Shown: positions 8,012-16,146, counted from the stretch's first letter. The stretch is DNA of 64,000 nucleotides from a virus (IMGVR_UViG_3300048548_000653:1-64000); one strand, 5' to 3'. Made by a program: numbers and translations. The notes: generated from the sequence alone by a model not told the origin.

Positions 8012-8211
8012 TGCAAGTATCCGTAAGCTTCTTCTTTGTTGACATCAATGCCCCATTTTTCTTGTATTAAATTTACAATTGCATCAGGAATATCTTCGTC
8101 TTCGGCACCTTGAGGTACCCATATACCTTTTAAGTTGCCGTTTGTATCTAAAATAAATCCATAATCGTCTTCATCTATTGTATCTTCGAATCCTAAGTAA
8201 TCGTGACTCAT
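8008..8211 (-). CDS. Small acidic hypothetical protein
   Basis: 67 aa from the ATG at 8211, chosen because AGGGGAG lies five bases upstream; an in-frame extension to 8295 lacks an SD and would overlap the neighbour. Acidic, no recognised domain. Confidence 0.6.
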   Translation of the reverse strand: MSHDYLGFEDTIDEDDYGFILDTNGNLKGIWVPQGAEDEDIPDAIVNLIQEKWGIDVNKEEAYGYLH

Positions 8212-8221
8212 CACTACTCCC

Positions 8222-8377
8222 CTAATGTAAAGTGTCTTCCTCGCTATAATTCTCATATTCTTTGATGCAAATAATGTCTTCTGCTTTTCCATCAAATGTA
8301 TTTAATGCATCGGTCAAATTCATAGCATAGATATGATGTTCAACTTTTAAAGTATCAATTACAAATGTTTTAATCAT
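8222..8377 (-). CDS. Small hypothetical protein
   Basis: 51 aa, MIKTFVIDTLKVEHHIYAMN at the start, ending at TAG 8224-8222. It fills the gap between neighbours, overlapping the upstream stop by 8 bases. Weak SD, so support rests on position and codon use. Confidence 0.5.
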   Translation of the reverse strand: MIKTFVIDTLKVEHHIYAMNLTDALNTFDGKAEDIICIKEYENYSEEDTLH

Positions 8378-8582
8378 CCTGCGTTTCCCAATGCTTCAAT
8401 ATTTCTAGTTTTTCGCCTTGACCTTTGGTTTTGATGTAGCCATTTTTTATTAAACTATCAATGACTCCTTCAACCAAATATGCTTGATTTTCTTTATCAC
8501 CTATATAGCGTCCTACAAAAGTAAAAATTATTGCAGTACCAAATAACCAATAAGTTACTTCATTGTATAATATATCTAACAT
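8370..8582 (-). CDS. Small membrane-anchored hypothetical protein
   Basis: 70 aa with one N-terminal membrane segment (about residues 9-27) and a cytoplasmic charged tail. The ATG follows GTAAATAC by three bases with no SD, the leaderless late arrangement; that motif includes the TAA stop of the upstream gene. Function unknown. Confidence 0.6.
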   Translation of the reverse strand: MLDILYNEVTYWLFGTAIIFTFVGRYIGDKENQAYLVEGVIDSLIKNGYIKTKGQGEKLEILKHWETQDD

Positions 8583-8589
8583 AATGTAT

Positions 8590-9312
8590 TTACACCTTTT
8601 GTGATCTAAGTTTTACGTAATTCAAACGAGTCATTGGCGTTTTAGTATCACGCTCAACATCAGTGCCTTTTATACGAGCAACAATATCATATGTTTCTCC
8701 AACAGCATACAAAAGCTTGTTTGTAAAACAAACAAGGTTATTGCCAATAGCACCGAAATGCATATAAGCAGGTTCGCTTATCCAGTCACCGTTCAAAGGA
8801 ATAACTTTTAATATTTCAATCTCACTGGGTTCAAGTTTATCACCTACAAGATGTTTGCTTTCTGTAAACTCAGTTTTGATTCTTTGCTTGTATAATCTGT
8901 CCTTTACTTGTCGTTCAATAAAAGCAGGTAAGTATGCCAATAAACCAATACGTCCAATGGGCATTTCGTCACTGCTATATGCTGCAAACAAATCTGCTTC
9001 AAACTGTGGTAAATCACCCATTGCTAACAAAGTGTAACGGCGCATATGTTTCTTGCCTTCAGCAACGTCTGCACGGTCTTGATCTGTGACTACAAGTGGA
9101 GTAAAATCTTCTGGAATAAAAGGACTTTGCTCGTTGTGCGCACTAGCGGTATACGCAATAAGTTCTTTGTTGCTGTAAGTTGGCGGGTTTTCGCTGTGTC
9201 TGCGTGTATGTTTTTCATAGCCTTTGTTAGCCTTATAAGCCGCATAAGCAAGCTCTATCAAGTATTCTGTTTTGTATGCTGTCATATCAACTGATGCCCT
9301 TGTGTGTGCCAT
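8590..9312 (-). CDS. Hypothetical protein
   Basis: 240 aa from the ATG at 9312. An in-frame TTG at 9357 is rejected as start because that TTG is the -35 box of the promoter. The implied leader is only about 10 bases. Central region is rich in hydrophobic helices (residues about 120-160); the C-terminus looks like a small beta domain. No family recognised. Confidence 0.65.
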   Translation of the reverse strand: MAHTRASVDMTAYKTEYLIELAYAAYKANKGYEKHTRRHSENPPTYSNKELIAYTASAHNEQSPFIPEDFTPLVVTDQDRADVAEGKKHMRRYTLLAMGDLPQFEADLFAAYSSDEMPIGRIGLLAYLPAFIERQVKDRLYKQRIKTEFTESKHLVGDKLEPSEIEILKVIPLNGDWISEPAYMHFGAIGNNLVCFTNKLLYAVGETYDIVARIKGTDVERDTKTPMTRLNYVKLRSQKV

Positions 9313-9328
9313 ATAATGTTTATATATT

Positions 9329-9357
9329 TTTATAGCAGCTGGATTGTATATTGTCAA
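9329..9357 (-). promoter_or_regulatory. Sigma-70 promoter
   Basis: -35 TTGACA (9357-9352), 17-base spacer, -10 TATAAA (9334-9329). It decides the start of the downstream gene and predicts a very short leader. Confidence 0.75.
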
Positions 9358-9365
9358 GCTTTTTA

Positions 9366-10289
9366 TTACGTTTCTTCAAACAAATTTGTTGTAAAAAATT
9401 GTTTGTCCATTTTATCAAACATTGCTTTATCACGCTCAATCAATATTGCATTTCTGCCACAAGTATCGGCAGCAATTCCTGTGCTACCGCTTCCTGCAAA
9501 TGTATCTAATATTGTATCACCTTTGTTGCTTAGTAGTTCAATAAAGTATTGTAATAATTCTACTGGTTTTTGTGTTGGATGTATTTTGTTTACTATGCCG
9601 CCACTGAATGTAATTGTATTTGGTATAATTGCTTGTATTTTACCATTTTCAACTTTTCGTTTTGCAATCATTTGTTCTGCTTCAAACAAAGCGTCAGTAA
9701 AAATTTCATCCATACTTGTTTTGTTTATATTATTTTTTACCATTTTATAAACAATACTACTAACTTTATCAGCAACTGCATATCTATCTACAATGTTACC
9801 CCAGTCGGTGGCACTGTTAAATGTTCTTGGTCCTTTGGGCTTGATACCCCACAATATATATTCGCAACCACTTACTGGATTTACTTTCCTATTGAATGGA
9901 ACTGCTGCTGGCTTTTTCCAAGTAAAGACACGCTTAGGTTCAAAGCCATTTGCCTCCATAATTTTATATAGATAAGATACATATTGATCACTTATAAACA
10001 CTGCAAAGGCAGCACCTTTACGCATTTTAGCAAACCATAATTTGCTCCATTCATCGAGTTGTAATAAAAATTCTTCGTGTGTAACACTATCCCAATCTTC
10101 ATCAAACCCTTCGCCAAACTTTTGATTGTGTATACTATTTTTGTTTTCACCAGTTTCTTTATCAACCCATTCCGGCTTTGCGCCCTTATCGCTGATGTTA
10201 TATGGTGGATCTGTAAGTAATAAATCTATGCTGCCGTCTGCAACGTTATCAAGTTGTTCTTGCATAGCACCTTGATAAGTTGTAATCAT
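9366..10289 (-). CDS. DNA methyltransferase (N6-adenine or N4-cytosine)
   Basis: 307 aa from the ATG at 10289, which overlaps the upstream stop as TAATG. Catalytic DPPY is at residues 27-30 and the SAM-binding FAGSGST is near the C-terminus, the beta-class order. HPTQKP precedes the FxGxG motif, as expected. The recognition site is unknown. It is coupled to a nuclease-like protein upstream (10289-11488), so it may form a modification or modification-restriction pair. Confidence 0.9.
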   Translation of the reverse strand: MITTYQGAMQEQLDNVADGSIDLLLTDPPYNISDKGAKPEWVDKETGENKNSIHNQKFGEGFDEDWDSVTHEEFLLQLDEWSKLWFAKMRKGAAFAVFISDQYVSYLYKIMEANGFEPKRVFTWKKPAAVPFNRKVNPVSGCEYILWGIKPKGPRTFNSATDWGNIVDRYAVADKVSSIVYKMVKNNINKTSMDEIFTDALFEAEQMIAKRKVENGKIQAIIPNTITFSGGIVNKIHPTQKPVELLQYFIELLSNKGDTILDTFAGSGSTGIAADTCGRNAILIERDKAMFDKMDKQFFTTNLFEET

Positions 10290-11488
10290 TATAGACCTTT
10301 CAATGGCTCTACGCCCATCCAATTATGCCAAGCACTTGTAGCACGGCTCCAGTAAACTGTTTTCCAATTAGCAACATCGCTAAAGTTAGTTTCTTTAATT
10401 ATACATTGATTATTTTCAATGTCAAGTACAACAAACATAGGTTCATTAAGAAACTGTGTAGCAATAATACTTATTTCTTTGACTGCATTTTCACCCCACA
10501 AGCGGCTTACCAATGTATTGATCGTAAAATCAATAGGGTGTAAACTTCCTTCGTTCCATAATGCTTCAGGACGTCCACCTGCGTCAGGCATACCTAAGCC
10601 ATTATGTTCTGGTGTATTTTGGATATAAGTATAAAACTCTTTATATGATGTTTTAGCTACAAATTTGGATAATGCATCTCTATCAGTGCCACCTACCCAA
10701 TCAGTAATTGCTTTAACTTCAGGACAAAGTTCAGCGGCATATTTTACAAAATCATTTCTATTGTGTGTTGCTACACTATATAAAAATTTGCCTGTTGTAG
10801 TGTATGTATCAATAAATTCTGCGAATGCACTTAAATTAACTTTGCCACCAGTGCCTCTACCTTTTGCACTTACACCTTGTCCATCTACATAAAAGTCTGC
10901 AATTTTATGATTGCTACCTTTTGGAAAATATACAGTGTGTCCTTTCAATACAAAAGAATATGCACAAAGGACTTCACCGTAATCGCTTGTAATTCTGTTT
11001 ACATCTGCTTCACGTATAGCTTCTAACCCTTCAATTGGCCATTCTGTTTCTACATTGTACAACAAACTAAGTAAAAAATCGCTAAATTCACTGTCTGCAA
11101 TACCAGCTCTTACTGCTGTTGCAAACTCTTGCTTGTTATCAAATGTTTTACCATTCAATCCTAGTGCATCAGGTGTAAATTGTTTACGAGACATATTGCC
11201 TTCTTTTGGTACATTGAATTGTACACCAACTTTTTCACCTTTGAAGTTTACAACCAATCCTTGGTCTCCGTAGTCTGGACTTCTGCTGTAATATTTGTAA
11301 GGTACAGTGTTGTATGTAAGTCCGACATTGGCAAGACTTTCTTGTAACTGCTCAAATGTATTGAGTCCGCAATTACTTTTAAAACGTAAATGCACCGGTG
11401 TTTCACCGTTGTGCCTTGTAACACGATCTTTGTTCAGTGACAATTTTTCAACTAAAAAATTTCTAAGTTCAGTTTCAGGGTACTTCAT
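10289..11488 (-). CDS. Hypothetical protein with PD-(D/E)XK-like nuclease motif
   Basis: 399 aa from the ATG at 11488 (ATGA overlap with the protease gene). A central segment has YGEVLCAY, then IADFYVDG and VSAKG, resembling E...D...xxK of the PD-(D/E)XK nuclease core, though the usual Glu before xK is Ser. Sequence elsewhere gives no family. Immediate coupling to a DNA methyltransferase supports a DNA-related job. Restriction activity is inference. Confidence 0.5.
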   Translation of the reverse strand: MKYPETELRNFLVEKLSLNKDRVTRHNGETPVHLRFKSNCGLNTFEQLQESLANVGLTYNTVPYKYYSRSPDYGDQGLVVNFKGEKVGVQFNVPKEGNMSRKQFTPDALGLNGKTFDNKQEFATAVRAGIADSEFSDFLLSLLYNVETEWPIEGLEAIREADVNRITSDYGEVLCAYSFVLKGHTVYFPKGSNHKIADFYVDGQGVSAKGRGTGGKVNLSAFAEFIDTYTTTGKFLYSVATHNRNDFVKYAAELCPEVKAITDWVGGTDRDALSKFVAKTSYKEFYTYIQNTPEHNGLGMPDAGGRPEALWNEGSLHPIDFTINTLVSRLWGENAVKEISIIATQFLNEPMFVVLDIENNQCIIKETNFSDVANWKTVYWSRATSAWHNWMGVEPLKGL

Positions 11489-11883
11489 ACCTGCGTCCAC
11501 TTCTTGCTTGCTAAGTTGTTTTCTTCAGCCCAGCGAATAAACAAACCTGTTTCACGACCGTGTGCTTCAATTTCACTAGGTCTATCCCAATACTCGATAT
11601 GACTTTCACTGTTTTGTGCAAGTTGTCCTAATTCATACTGTTTTACGTGTACAATTTCGTGTGCTAATGTAGTCAATAAATCACGTAAACGCAAACTACG
11701 CTTTATATCGATTTCATATTCGCCGTTGTCTACTTGCACACATCCACCAAGACTGTGCTCATTTGTAAGTCTACGAAAGTAAACTTCGATATCTGGATTA
11801 ATTTTAAACTTGTTACACACAAACTCAATTATGCTATAGGCATATCTACGTTGCTGTTTAGTTCCGCCTTGTACATAAATCAT
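11485..11883 (-). CDS. SprT-like zinc metalloprotease
   Basis: 132 aa. HEIVH (HExxH) in LAHEIVHVKQYE and a downstream EIEAHG give the expected zinc ligands and catalytic Glu of a SprT-like/gluzincin fold. No signal peptide, so cytoplasmic. It starts behind a sigma-70 promoter and heads the unit with the nuclease-like and methyltransferase genes. Confidence 0.7.
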   Translation of the reverse strand: MIYVQGGTKQQRRYAYSIIEFVCNKFKINPDIEVYFRRLTNEHSLGGCVQVDNGEYEIDIKRSLRLRDLLTTLAHEIVHVKQYELGQLAQNSESHIEYWDRPSEIEAHGRETGLFIRWAEENNLASKKWTQV

Positions 11884-11910
11884 TGTACCCTCATACGTTG
11901 CTTATATACT

Positions 11911-11939
11911 AATATAGCACATAGTATAACGATTGTCAA
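11911..11939 (-). promoter_or_regulatory. Sigma-70 promoter
   Basis: -35 TTGACA (11939-11934), 17-base spacer, -10 TATATT (11916-11911), directly after the infA stop codon. Confidence 0.78.
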
Positions 11940-11940
11940 C

Positions 11941-12159
11941 CTATAATCTTCGGGTAATGCGACCCTTCTCAAGGTCATAAGGAGTCATTTCAATTAAAAC
12001 CCTGTCACCTGCGACTAGTCTTATCTTAAACTGGCGCATTTTACCGCCTGTATAACATATTACTAAATGTTTATTATCAAGTTCTACCTTAAACATTTGA
12101 TTTGGCAGCACATCAATTATGCTGCCTTCTACTTCTATTATATCACTATTTTTTGCCAT
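11941..12159 (-). CDS. infA: Translation initiation factor IF-1
   Basis: 72 aa, the same length as E. coli IF-1. EGSIIDVLPN, FKVELDNKH, GGKMRQFKIRL and MTPYDLEKGRITRR line up with the S1/OB-fold of IF-1 end to end. It would bind the 30S A-site during initiation. A virus-encoded copy may bias initiation to viral mRNAs, along with bS21 at 30119-30370. It overlaps the AbrB-like gene by 14 bases. Confidence 0.93.
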   Translation of the reverse strand: MAKNSDIIEVEGSIIDVLPNQMFKVELDNKHLVICYTGGKMRQFKIRLVAGDRVLIEMTPYDLEKGRITRRL

Positions 12160-12328
12160 TGTCTACTTTTGTAATGGAGATGCTGCCTTTCTCATCTTGT
12201 GTTATCCTTAAAACATCACCAGGCTTCCAGCCCATTTTTTCACTAACTTCATCTGGAATTTTCATAAGAACGTTATCAGGATTATCTGGATCATCCTCAA
12301 ATATTTCCTCAACTTTATATTCTATCAT
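12146..12328 (-). CDS. AbrB/SpoVT-type DNA-binding protein
   Basis: 60 aa. MKIPDEVSEKMGWKPGDVLR followed by a short beta strand matches the swapped-hairpin AbrB/MazE fold, so a dimeric DNA-binding protein. No toxin partner lies next to it. The ATG is three bases after ATAAATAG, so it may be a leaderless late transcript; AAGG further upstream is a possible weak SD. Confidence 0.75.
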   Translation of the reverse strand: MIEYKVEEIFEDDPDNPDNVLMKIPDEVSEKMGWKPGDVLRITQDEKGSISITKVDNGKK

Positions 12329-12335
12329 ATGCTAT

Positions 12336-13058
12336 TTATGCCTTCCATACTGAAGCATAGTAACCCTTACCGTTTGTATCGCCGCCATAGTTCTCAACTT
12401 CAACACCATCATACTCAACTTCGGTAATTGTATCTTCTCCATTTAAATATTCCGTAGTACGGATTCTCAGTTTTTTGATATCAAATTCGCCTACAGTTTC
12501 GGCTACGCCTTCAAAGAAACAGCCTTTTTCACTGCTGTACATTTGTGCAATATATTCCGTACCTTCTGGCGTATCGCTGCATACATCCATTTCGACTAAT
12601 GTTTCCCAATCTTCGTCGCTATCAACACAATCCGAAATGTTTTTATTTTCAATAACATCTGCAATCCATTTGCCGTTATATTCATCCGATTCTACTTCGT
12701 CTACAGTAATGTTTGAACTACTATATTCACCGCCCCAACTGTGTTCAAATTCAGTAGGTGCTTCGTACCAACTACTGCGCCAACTTTCTCCGTCAGCATC
12801 GGGACTCATTAAAAAGTCTGCCTCAGAAGGAATTTCAGTAATTTCGTCAAAATCAAAATCGCCGTCTTCCGAGTTGACTAGGTAATTGACAAGATCGTTA
12901 TCGCCGTGTTCCTCTACTTGTTTGTTCCAAAACTCAAATGCTGGTTTAGTCAAGCTCATATATGCCGACTCGCCGCCATATCCATTTATAATAATTTTAT
13001 AGTAACGAGGTCCAATAATCTCATCAACTAATTCTTTTTTTTCTTCACTGGTTGCCAT
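12336..13058 (-). CDS. Acidic hypothetical protein
   Basis: 240 aa from ATG 13058, chosen because GGAAG sits at the right distance; longer in-frame starts run through the promoter. Very acidic (Asp, Glu, Ser), beta-rich by pattern. No family recognised. Acidic phage proteins can mimic DNA, but nothing here proves that. Confidence 0.6.
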   Translation of the reverse strand: MATSEEKKELVDEIIGPRYYKIIINGYGGESAYMSLTKPAFEFWNKQVEEHGDNDLVNYLVNSEDGDFDFDEITEIPSEADFLMSPDADGESWRSSWYEAPTEFEHSWGGEYSSSNITVDEVESDEYNGKWIADVIENKNISDCVDSDEDWETLVEMDVCSDTPEGTEYIAQMYSSEKGCFFEGVAETVGEFDIKKLRIRTTEYLNGEDTITEVEYDGVEVENYGGDTNGKGYYASVWKA

Positions 13059-13089
13059 AGTTTCTTCCATTCTATATTCTAACACGACT

Positions 13090-13118
13090 AGTGTAACATA
13101 AATATTCTTGGAGGTCAA
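13090..13118 (-). promoter_or_regulatory. Sigma-70 promoter
   Basis: -35 TTGACC (13118-13113), 17-base spacer, -10 TACACT (13095-13090), driving the acidic gene. On the plus strand its -35 region coincides with the SD (GGAGG) of the divergent glycosyltransferase-like gene, so the two units share a very tight divergent region. Confidence 0.65.
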
Positions 13119-13125
13119 CCTTTTT

Positions 13126-14052
13126 ATGAATTCAACATTAGTTTGTGTAATATGTGATAGAGATTTATGGAACTTTGAATTACTAGTAAGATCTATAAAC
13201 AAATTTTTACAGCCTTGTAGATTAGTTTTTATTTACAATGAAGATGCAGCAAGATATCCTCATTTTAGAAAATGGTATAAAGAAACTTGTGATCCTCTTT
13301 TAGTAAAATTTGATACAAAACTATATCATAAGGATTTATTTTTTAATGATTATGACTTGAATGACATAGAATATAGGCTACATACTGAGCCTATTTATAA
13401 TCAACAATTGTTAAAGTTATTTGTATCAGATATAGTCACAACAGAAAATTACACTGTATTTGATTGTAAAAACTTTTTTGTAAAGCCTTGTAGATTAAGT
13501 GACGTAAAACAAACACATCCTGAAGATATATCATTTGCCGATCATTATTTGAGATCTTGGTGTATGGTTTGCTGTGCAAAGCTAGATGTAAGATTTAGAG
13601 GTGTGCAACATTTAAAACTTAGTACGAATATAACTCCATTTGTTATGAAGAAGAAATCAGTACAAAAACTTGTAAAACATTTCAAAGGCAAAAAAGAATT
13701 GCACAAGTGGATGCTAAGTTGGTGCGGTGAATATTCTAATATGGCTGAATTTTATCTATATGAAATATATTGCATTGCAAAAGGTATACAAGATCAAGGA
13801 AATGTACCAGGTAACACATTAACCATTTGGGAGCATTGTTTTAAAGATCCGCGAATGTTAAAAGGATTAGAATTTTATATAAAAAGTGAAGAGCATAATG
13901 CAGCTTTAATGGGATACAAATATTTTGTAGCTGGATTACATACACATACAAGAAAATATTTAGATCCTAAAGATATAAAAGAATTATTCAAATACTTTGA
14001 TATGGAAGACTGTTGGCCGGAACGAGGATGCCCTTTTATAAAGGCAGTTTAA
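13126..14052 (+). CDS. Glycosyltransferase-like protein (DUF6492-like)
   Basis: 308 aa from the ATG at 13126, with GGAGG upstream; a TTG at 13108 is rejected. The N-terminus (TLVCVICDRDLWNFELLVRS, then LVFIYNED) resembles the nucleotide-sugar-binding start of GT-A-like DUF6492 proteins found in phages and bacteria. A DxD-like metal motif is not certain. First gene of the plus-strand block. Could glycosylate virion or host surface; inference. Confidence 0.5.
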   Translation: MNSTLVCVICDRDLWNFELLVRSINKFLQPCRLVFIYNEDAARYPHFRKWYKETCDPLLVKFDTKLYHKDLFFNDYDLNDIEYRLHTEPIYNQQLLKLFVSDIVTTENYTVFDCKNFFVKPCRLSDVKQTHPEDISFADHYLRSWCMVCCAKLDVRFRGVQHLKLSTNITPFVMKKKSVQKLVKHFKGKKELHKWMLSWCGEYSNMAEFYLYEIYCIAKGIQDQGNVPGNTLTIWEHCFKDPRMLKGLEFYIKSEEHNAALMGYKYFVAGLHTHTRKYLDPKDIKELFKYFDMEDCWPERGCPFIKAV

Positions 14053-14054
14053 TG

Positions 14055-14062
14055 GTAAATAC
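14055..14062 (+). promoter_or_regulatory. T4-type late promoter motif
   Basis: GTAAATAC immediately after the glycosyltransferase-like gene, followed by a leader with a hairpin (14069-14082) and SD TTGGAG before ATG 14096. Confidence 0.55.
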
Positions 14063-14068
14063 CTATAG

Positions 14069-14082
14069 AGCGTGAGGGCGCT
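14069..14082 (+). promoter_or_regulatory. 5' leader hairpin
   Basis: AGCG-TGAGGG-CGCT between the late promoter motif and the SD of the 14096 gene. The core GCGTGAGGGCGC recurs in the leader of the large outer-membrane gene (minus strand near 21380). Confidence 0.45.
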
Positions 14083-14095
14083 TATTGGAGCAAGA

Positions 14096-14374
14096 ATGGA
14101 CTTTTTATCACTAGTAGCTGATGTTGGTTTTCCTATTGCCGCAGCGGGTGCCGCAGGGGGATTTGTTTTTTTAACACTGAAGTTTATACTAGCAGGTGTT
14201 ACTTCAAGTGTCACAACACTAAAAAATATAATTGGGCAACTGGATAATCGTGTCCAAACTATGAATAATGATCTTGTTAAGATTGATGCATTATTAAGTT
14301 ATGCATTAAACGTTAGACCAAATACAGATCGAATCGCAGCAAATGAAGGAAAAGATGATGCCAGACGGGACTGA
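14096..14374 (+). CDS. Small holin-like membrane protein (YvrJ-like)
   Basis: 92 aa from ATG 14096 (SD GGAG). One or two membrane segments (residues about 5-35) after VGFPIA, then an amphipathic helix (LDNRVQTMNNDLVKIDALLS). The GFPI-plus-helix layout recalls the YvrJ family of small phage membrane proteins. It is paralogous to the protein at 14553-14906. A lysis role is inference. Confidence 0.55.
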   Translation: MDFLSLVADVGFPIAAAGAAGGFVFLTLKFILAGVTSSVTTLKNIIGQLDNRVQTMNNDLVKIDALLSYALNVRPNTDRIAANEGKDDARRD

Positions 14375-14552
14375 TGACAAAGGCAAGTTAGAACTTGCAA
14401 TAAGAATTTTAGGAAACGAATTAGTTGCATTTAGAATGGACGTAGACGATTTCAAAATGAAATGGCTAGTTATGGGAGTAGTTGCTATAGTAGCACTAGG
14501 TTGGACTGCTGGAGAATTTGGGCCAGCACTAATTAGTATGTTCGGTGAATAA
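14355..14552 (+). CDS. Small membrane protein
   Basis: 65 aa. SD AAGGAA supports ATG 14355 rather than 14343. A polar N-terminus is followed by one membrane segment (about residues 38-58). It overlaps the upstream gene by 20 bases and sits between two YvrJ-like paralogs. Confidence 0.6.
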   Translation: MMPDGTDDKGKLELAIRILGNELVAFRMDVDDFKMKWLVMGVVAIVALGWTAGEFGPALISMFGE

Positions 14553-14906
14553 ATGGATTTAGGCAAGGTAATAGCAGAGTATGGATTTCCTATTGTTGCA
14601 ACAATGGGTATGGCCTACTTTATATTCTTTATTTGGAAATGGGTTACAAATGAAATTGACGTAGTTATTGGTCAAGCAATGGGTACACTAATTAAACTTG
14701 TTGACCGTGTGCGTATGCTAGACAATGATCTTATCCGTTTAAACAGTAAACTAAGTATGGTTTTAGAATATCGTGCAAAACTTAATCCTCAACGTCAAGA
14801 CGAGTTACAACGTTTAGTTGATGAATACAAAACCCAAAGCAATGATTTTGATTCAGGTGGCAACAAAGAAACTAAAGAGCCGTTAAAAAAGAGAACGGCA
14901 AGGTGA
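14553..14906 (+). CDS. Small holin-like membrane protein (YvrJ-like), paralog
   Basis: 117 aa. Same plan as the 14096 product: MD..., GFPIV, a membrane segment (about 12-32), then an amphipathic helix with VDRVRMLDNDLIRLNSKLS, and a charged C-terminal tail. Starts right after the upstream TAA. Candidate holin/antiholin pair with 14096-14374; not proven. Confidence 0.55.
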   Translation: MDLGKVIAEYGFPIVATMGMAYFIFFIWKWVTNEIDVVIGQAMGTLIKLVDRVRMLDNDLIRLNSKLSMVLEYRAKLNPQRQDELQRLVDEYKTQSNDFDSGGNKETKEPLKKRTAR

Positions 14907-15028
14907 GCGGTCCTGTTCGCCAGTGTAAAACTTGCGGACACGATTGCCATTGCAATAAGCCGGATTGTTCTAAGTGTGTAAATGATGTTTGCTTCAGATG
15001 TGATTGCGAAGATAAAATAAAAAAATAA
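14903..15028 (+). CDS. Tiny cysteine-rich protein
   Basis: 41 aa with nine Cys in CxxC/CxC spacing (CKTCGHDCHC, CSKC, CFRCDC). Starts with GTG overlapping the upstream TGA (GTGA). Probably binds one or two metal ions. No family recognised. Confidence 0.6.
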   Translation: MSGPVRQCKTCGHDCHCNKPDCSKCVNDVCFRCDCEDKIKK

Positions 15029-15036
15029 GTAAATGT

Positions 15037-15309
15037 ATGAGATATTATATTGGACAATGCGAATATAAATGGTCGCACGTCAACAAGCCAATGGAAGCGA
15101 TGTGGATACAACGAGAAATTGGTGCAGATATTTTTAAAACAGTAGAAGAAAATGATTGGCAGTGGGTTTGGTTACGTACTAATAGTCAAACTTTACCAGA
15201 AGACATTTATTGTCGTTGTGACATTTACGTAGAAATACCAAATAGCAAACAGGGTACTTTGTTTATGTTAAAGTATCCTAGCGCAAAACTAGTGGAGAAA
15301 GCATTATGA
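15037..15309 (+). CDS. Hypothetical protein
   Basis: 90 aa, rich in Trp and Tyr, no membrane segment. No recognised domain. Co-directional with the holin-like genes and overlapping the next gene by ATGA (15306-15309). Confidence 0.6.
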   Translation: MRYYIGQCEYKWSHVNKPMEAMWIQREIGADIFKTVEENDWQWVWLRTNSQTLPEDIYCRCDIYVEIPNSKQGTLFMLKYPSAKLVEKAL

Positions 15310-15533
15310 TGTGGGTAGACTATAATATTGATAGTATTCCTGGCGGTAAAGGATTTAAGGTGAAGGGCGATTGGGAAGGTGAAGTAATGGGTGTAGCTCA
15401 AGATGGCACACAAAAAGATCATTGGTTATACAAGCCCGGCGATGTATTTGTTGTAAATGAAAGTGGTTGGTTAGTTAAGACTGACGAAGTGAATGCACTT
15501 CTTCTGAAACACGAGAGTACGAATTCTGAATAA
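15306..15533 (+). CDS. Hypothetical protein
   Basis: 75 aa, beta-rich with several Gly-Asp turns (KGDWEGEVMG, KPGDVFVV), suggesting a small beta barrel. Its last 59 bases overlap tail-to-tail with the hydrolase gene on the minus strand. Confidence 0.6.
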   Translation: MMWVDYNIDSIPGGKGFKVKGDWEGEVMGVAQDGTQKDHWLYKPGDVFVVNESGWLVKTDEVNALLLKHESTNSE

Positions 15534-16143
15534 CTTCGGCAACCTGATGTGATACCATAGTTTCATAATGCGTGTGTGCTAGTTCTACCTTATCCATATC
15601 ATTCCTTGATTGCATACTTTCAAGTGTAACAACGCCGTCATTAGGGCCTCCGTGATATGGTACCATTCCGCTAGTAGTAATTATCTGTGTCCAAGGAATG
15701 TTTAATTTTACATCAGTTGCATTTTTTATAGGCAAACTTCTACGACCTACATCTCTAAATAATGGATAACTAGGAACAATATATTTTGCCCAGTCTGCTG
15801 TCCAGCTTCCAGCAAACGGTGTGCTAATACTTACACCTCCTACTATTCTATGCATCTGTGTTAGGTGTAAAGCATATAATCCACCCATACTGTGTCCTAT
15901 GACAAAGTGTGGTCCTTTGTTTTGAATTTGTTCGCTTATCTTATCAAGATTATAGTAAAACTTATCAGCACTACTATAATTTACAAAAATTTCATTTGTA
16001 AATTTAGTTTTATTTCGTAAATAATTAAAACTTAAACTAGTTTGGTTTGCCCCGTGTATCCAAATAACATTTATGTCATCGGTTTTACGCTTTTCTTCAA
16101 CAAAAGGCTTATTAAAATAATTCTTGAACAATAAATGCAGCAT
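15475..16143 (-). CDS. Alpha/beta hydrolase (lipase/esterase-like)
   Basis: 222 aa. The nucleophile elbow is GHSMGG; an upstream WIHGANQTS gives the oxyanion loop; a late Asp/His pair (NDGVVT... and THYETM) is consistent with the rest of the triad. Last gene of the cell-surface operon, behind the cyclase; the ATG follows GTAAATAATAT, a late/leaderless-like context. Substrate unknown (lipid or ester). Confidence 0.8.
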   Translation of the reverse strand: MLHLLFKNYFNKPFVEEKRKTDDINVIWIHGANQTSLSFNYLRNKTKFTNEIFVNYSSADKFYYNLDKISEQIQNKGPHFVIGHSMGGLYALHLTQMHRIVGGVSISTPFAGSWTADWAKYIVPSYPLFRDVGRRSLPIKNATDVKLNIPWTQIITTSGMVPYHGGPNDGVVTLESMQSRNDMDKVELAHTHYETMVSHQVAEVIQNSYSRVSEEVHSLRQS

Positions 16144-16146
16144 ATA

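Noticed and set aside
9312-9357. TTG at 9357 as start of the 8590 gene
   Set aside because: That TTG is the first part of a consensus -35 box; ATG 9312 lies downstream of the -10.
9304-9971. Two long plus-strand open frames (148 and 133 codons)
   Set aside because: Antisense to the methyltransferase, whose DPPY and FAGSGST motifs prove the minus frame.
12475-12885. Open frame of 136 codons on the plus strand
   Set aside because: Antisense to the acidic gene; Ser-rich mirror image of Asp/Glu codons, no SD or promoter.
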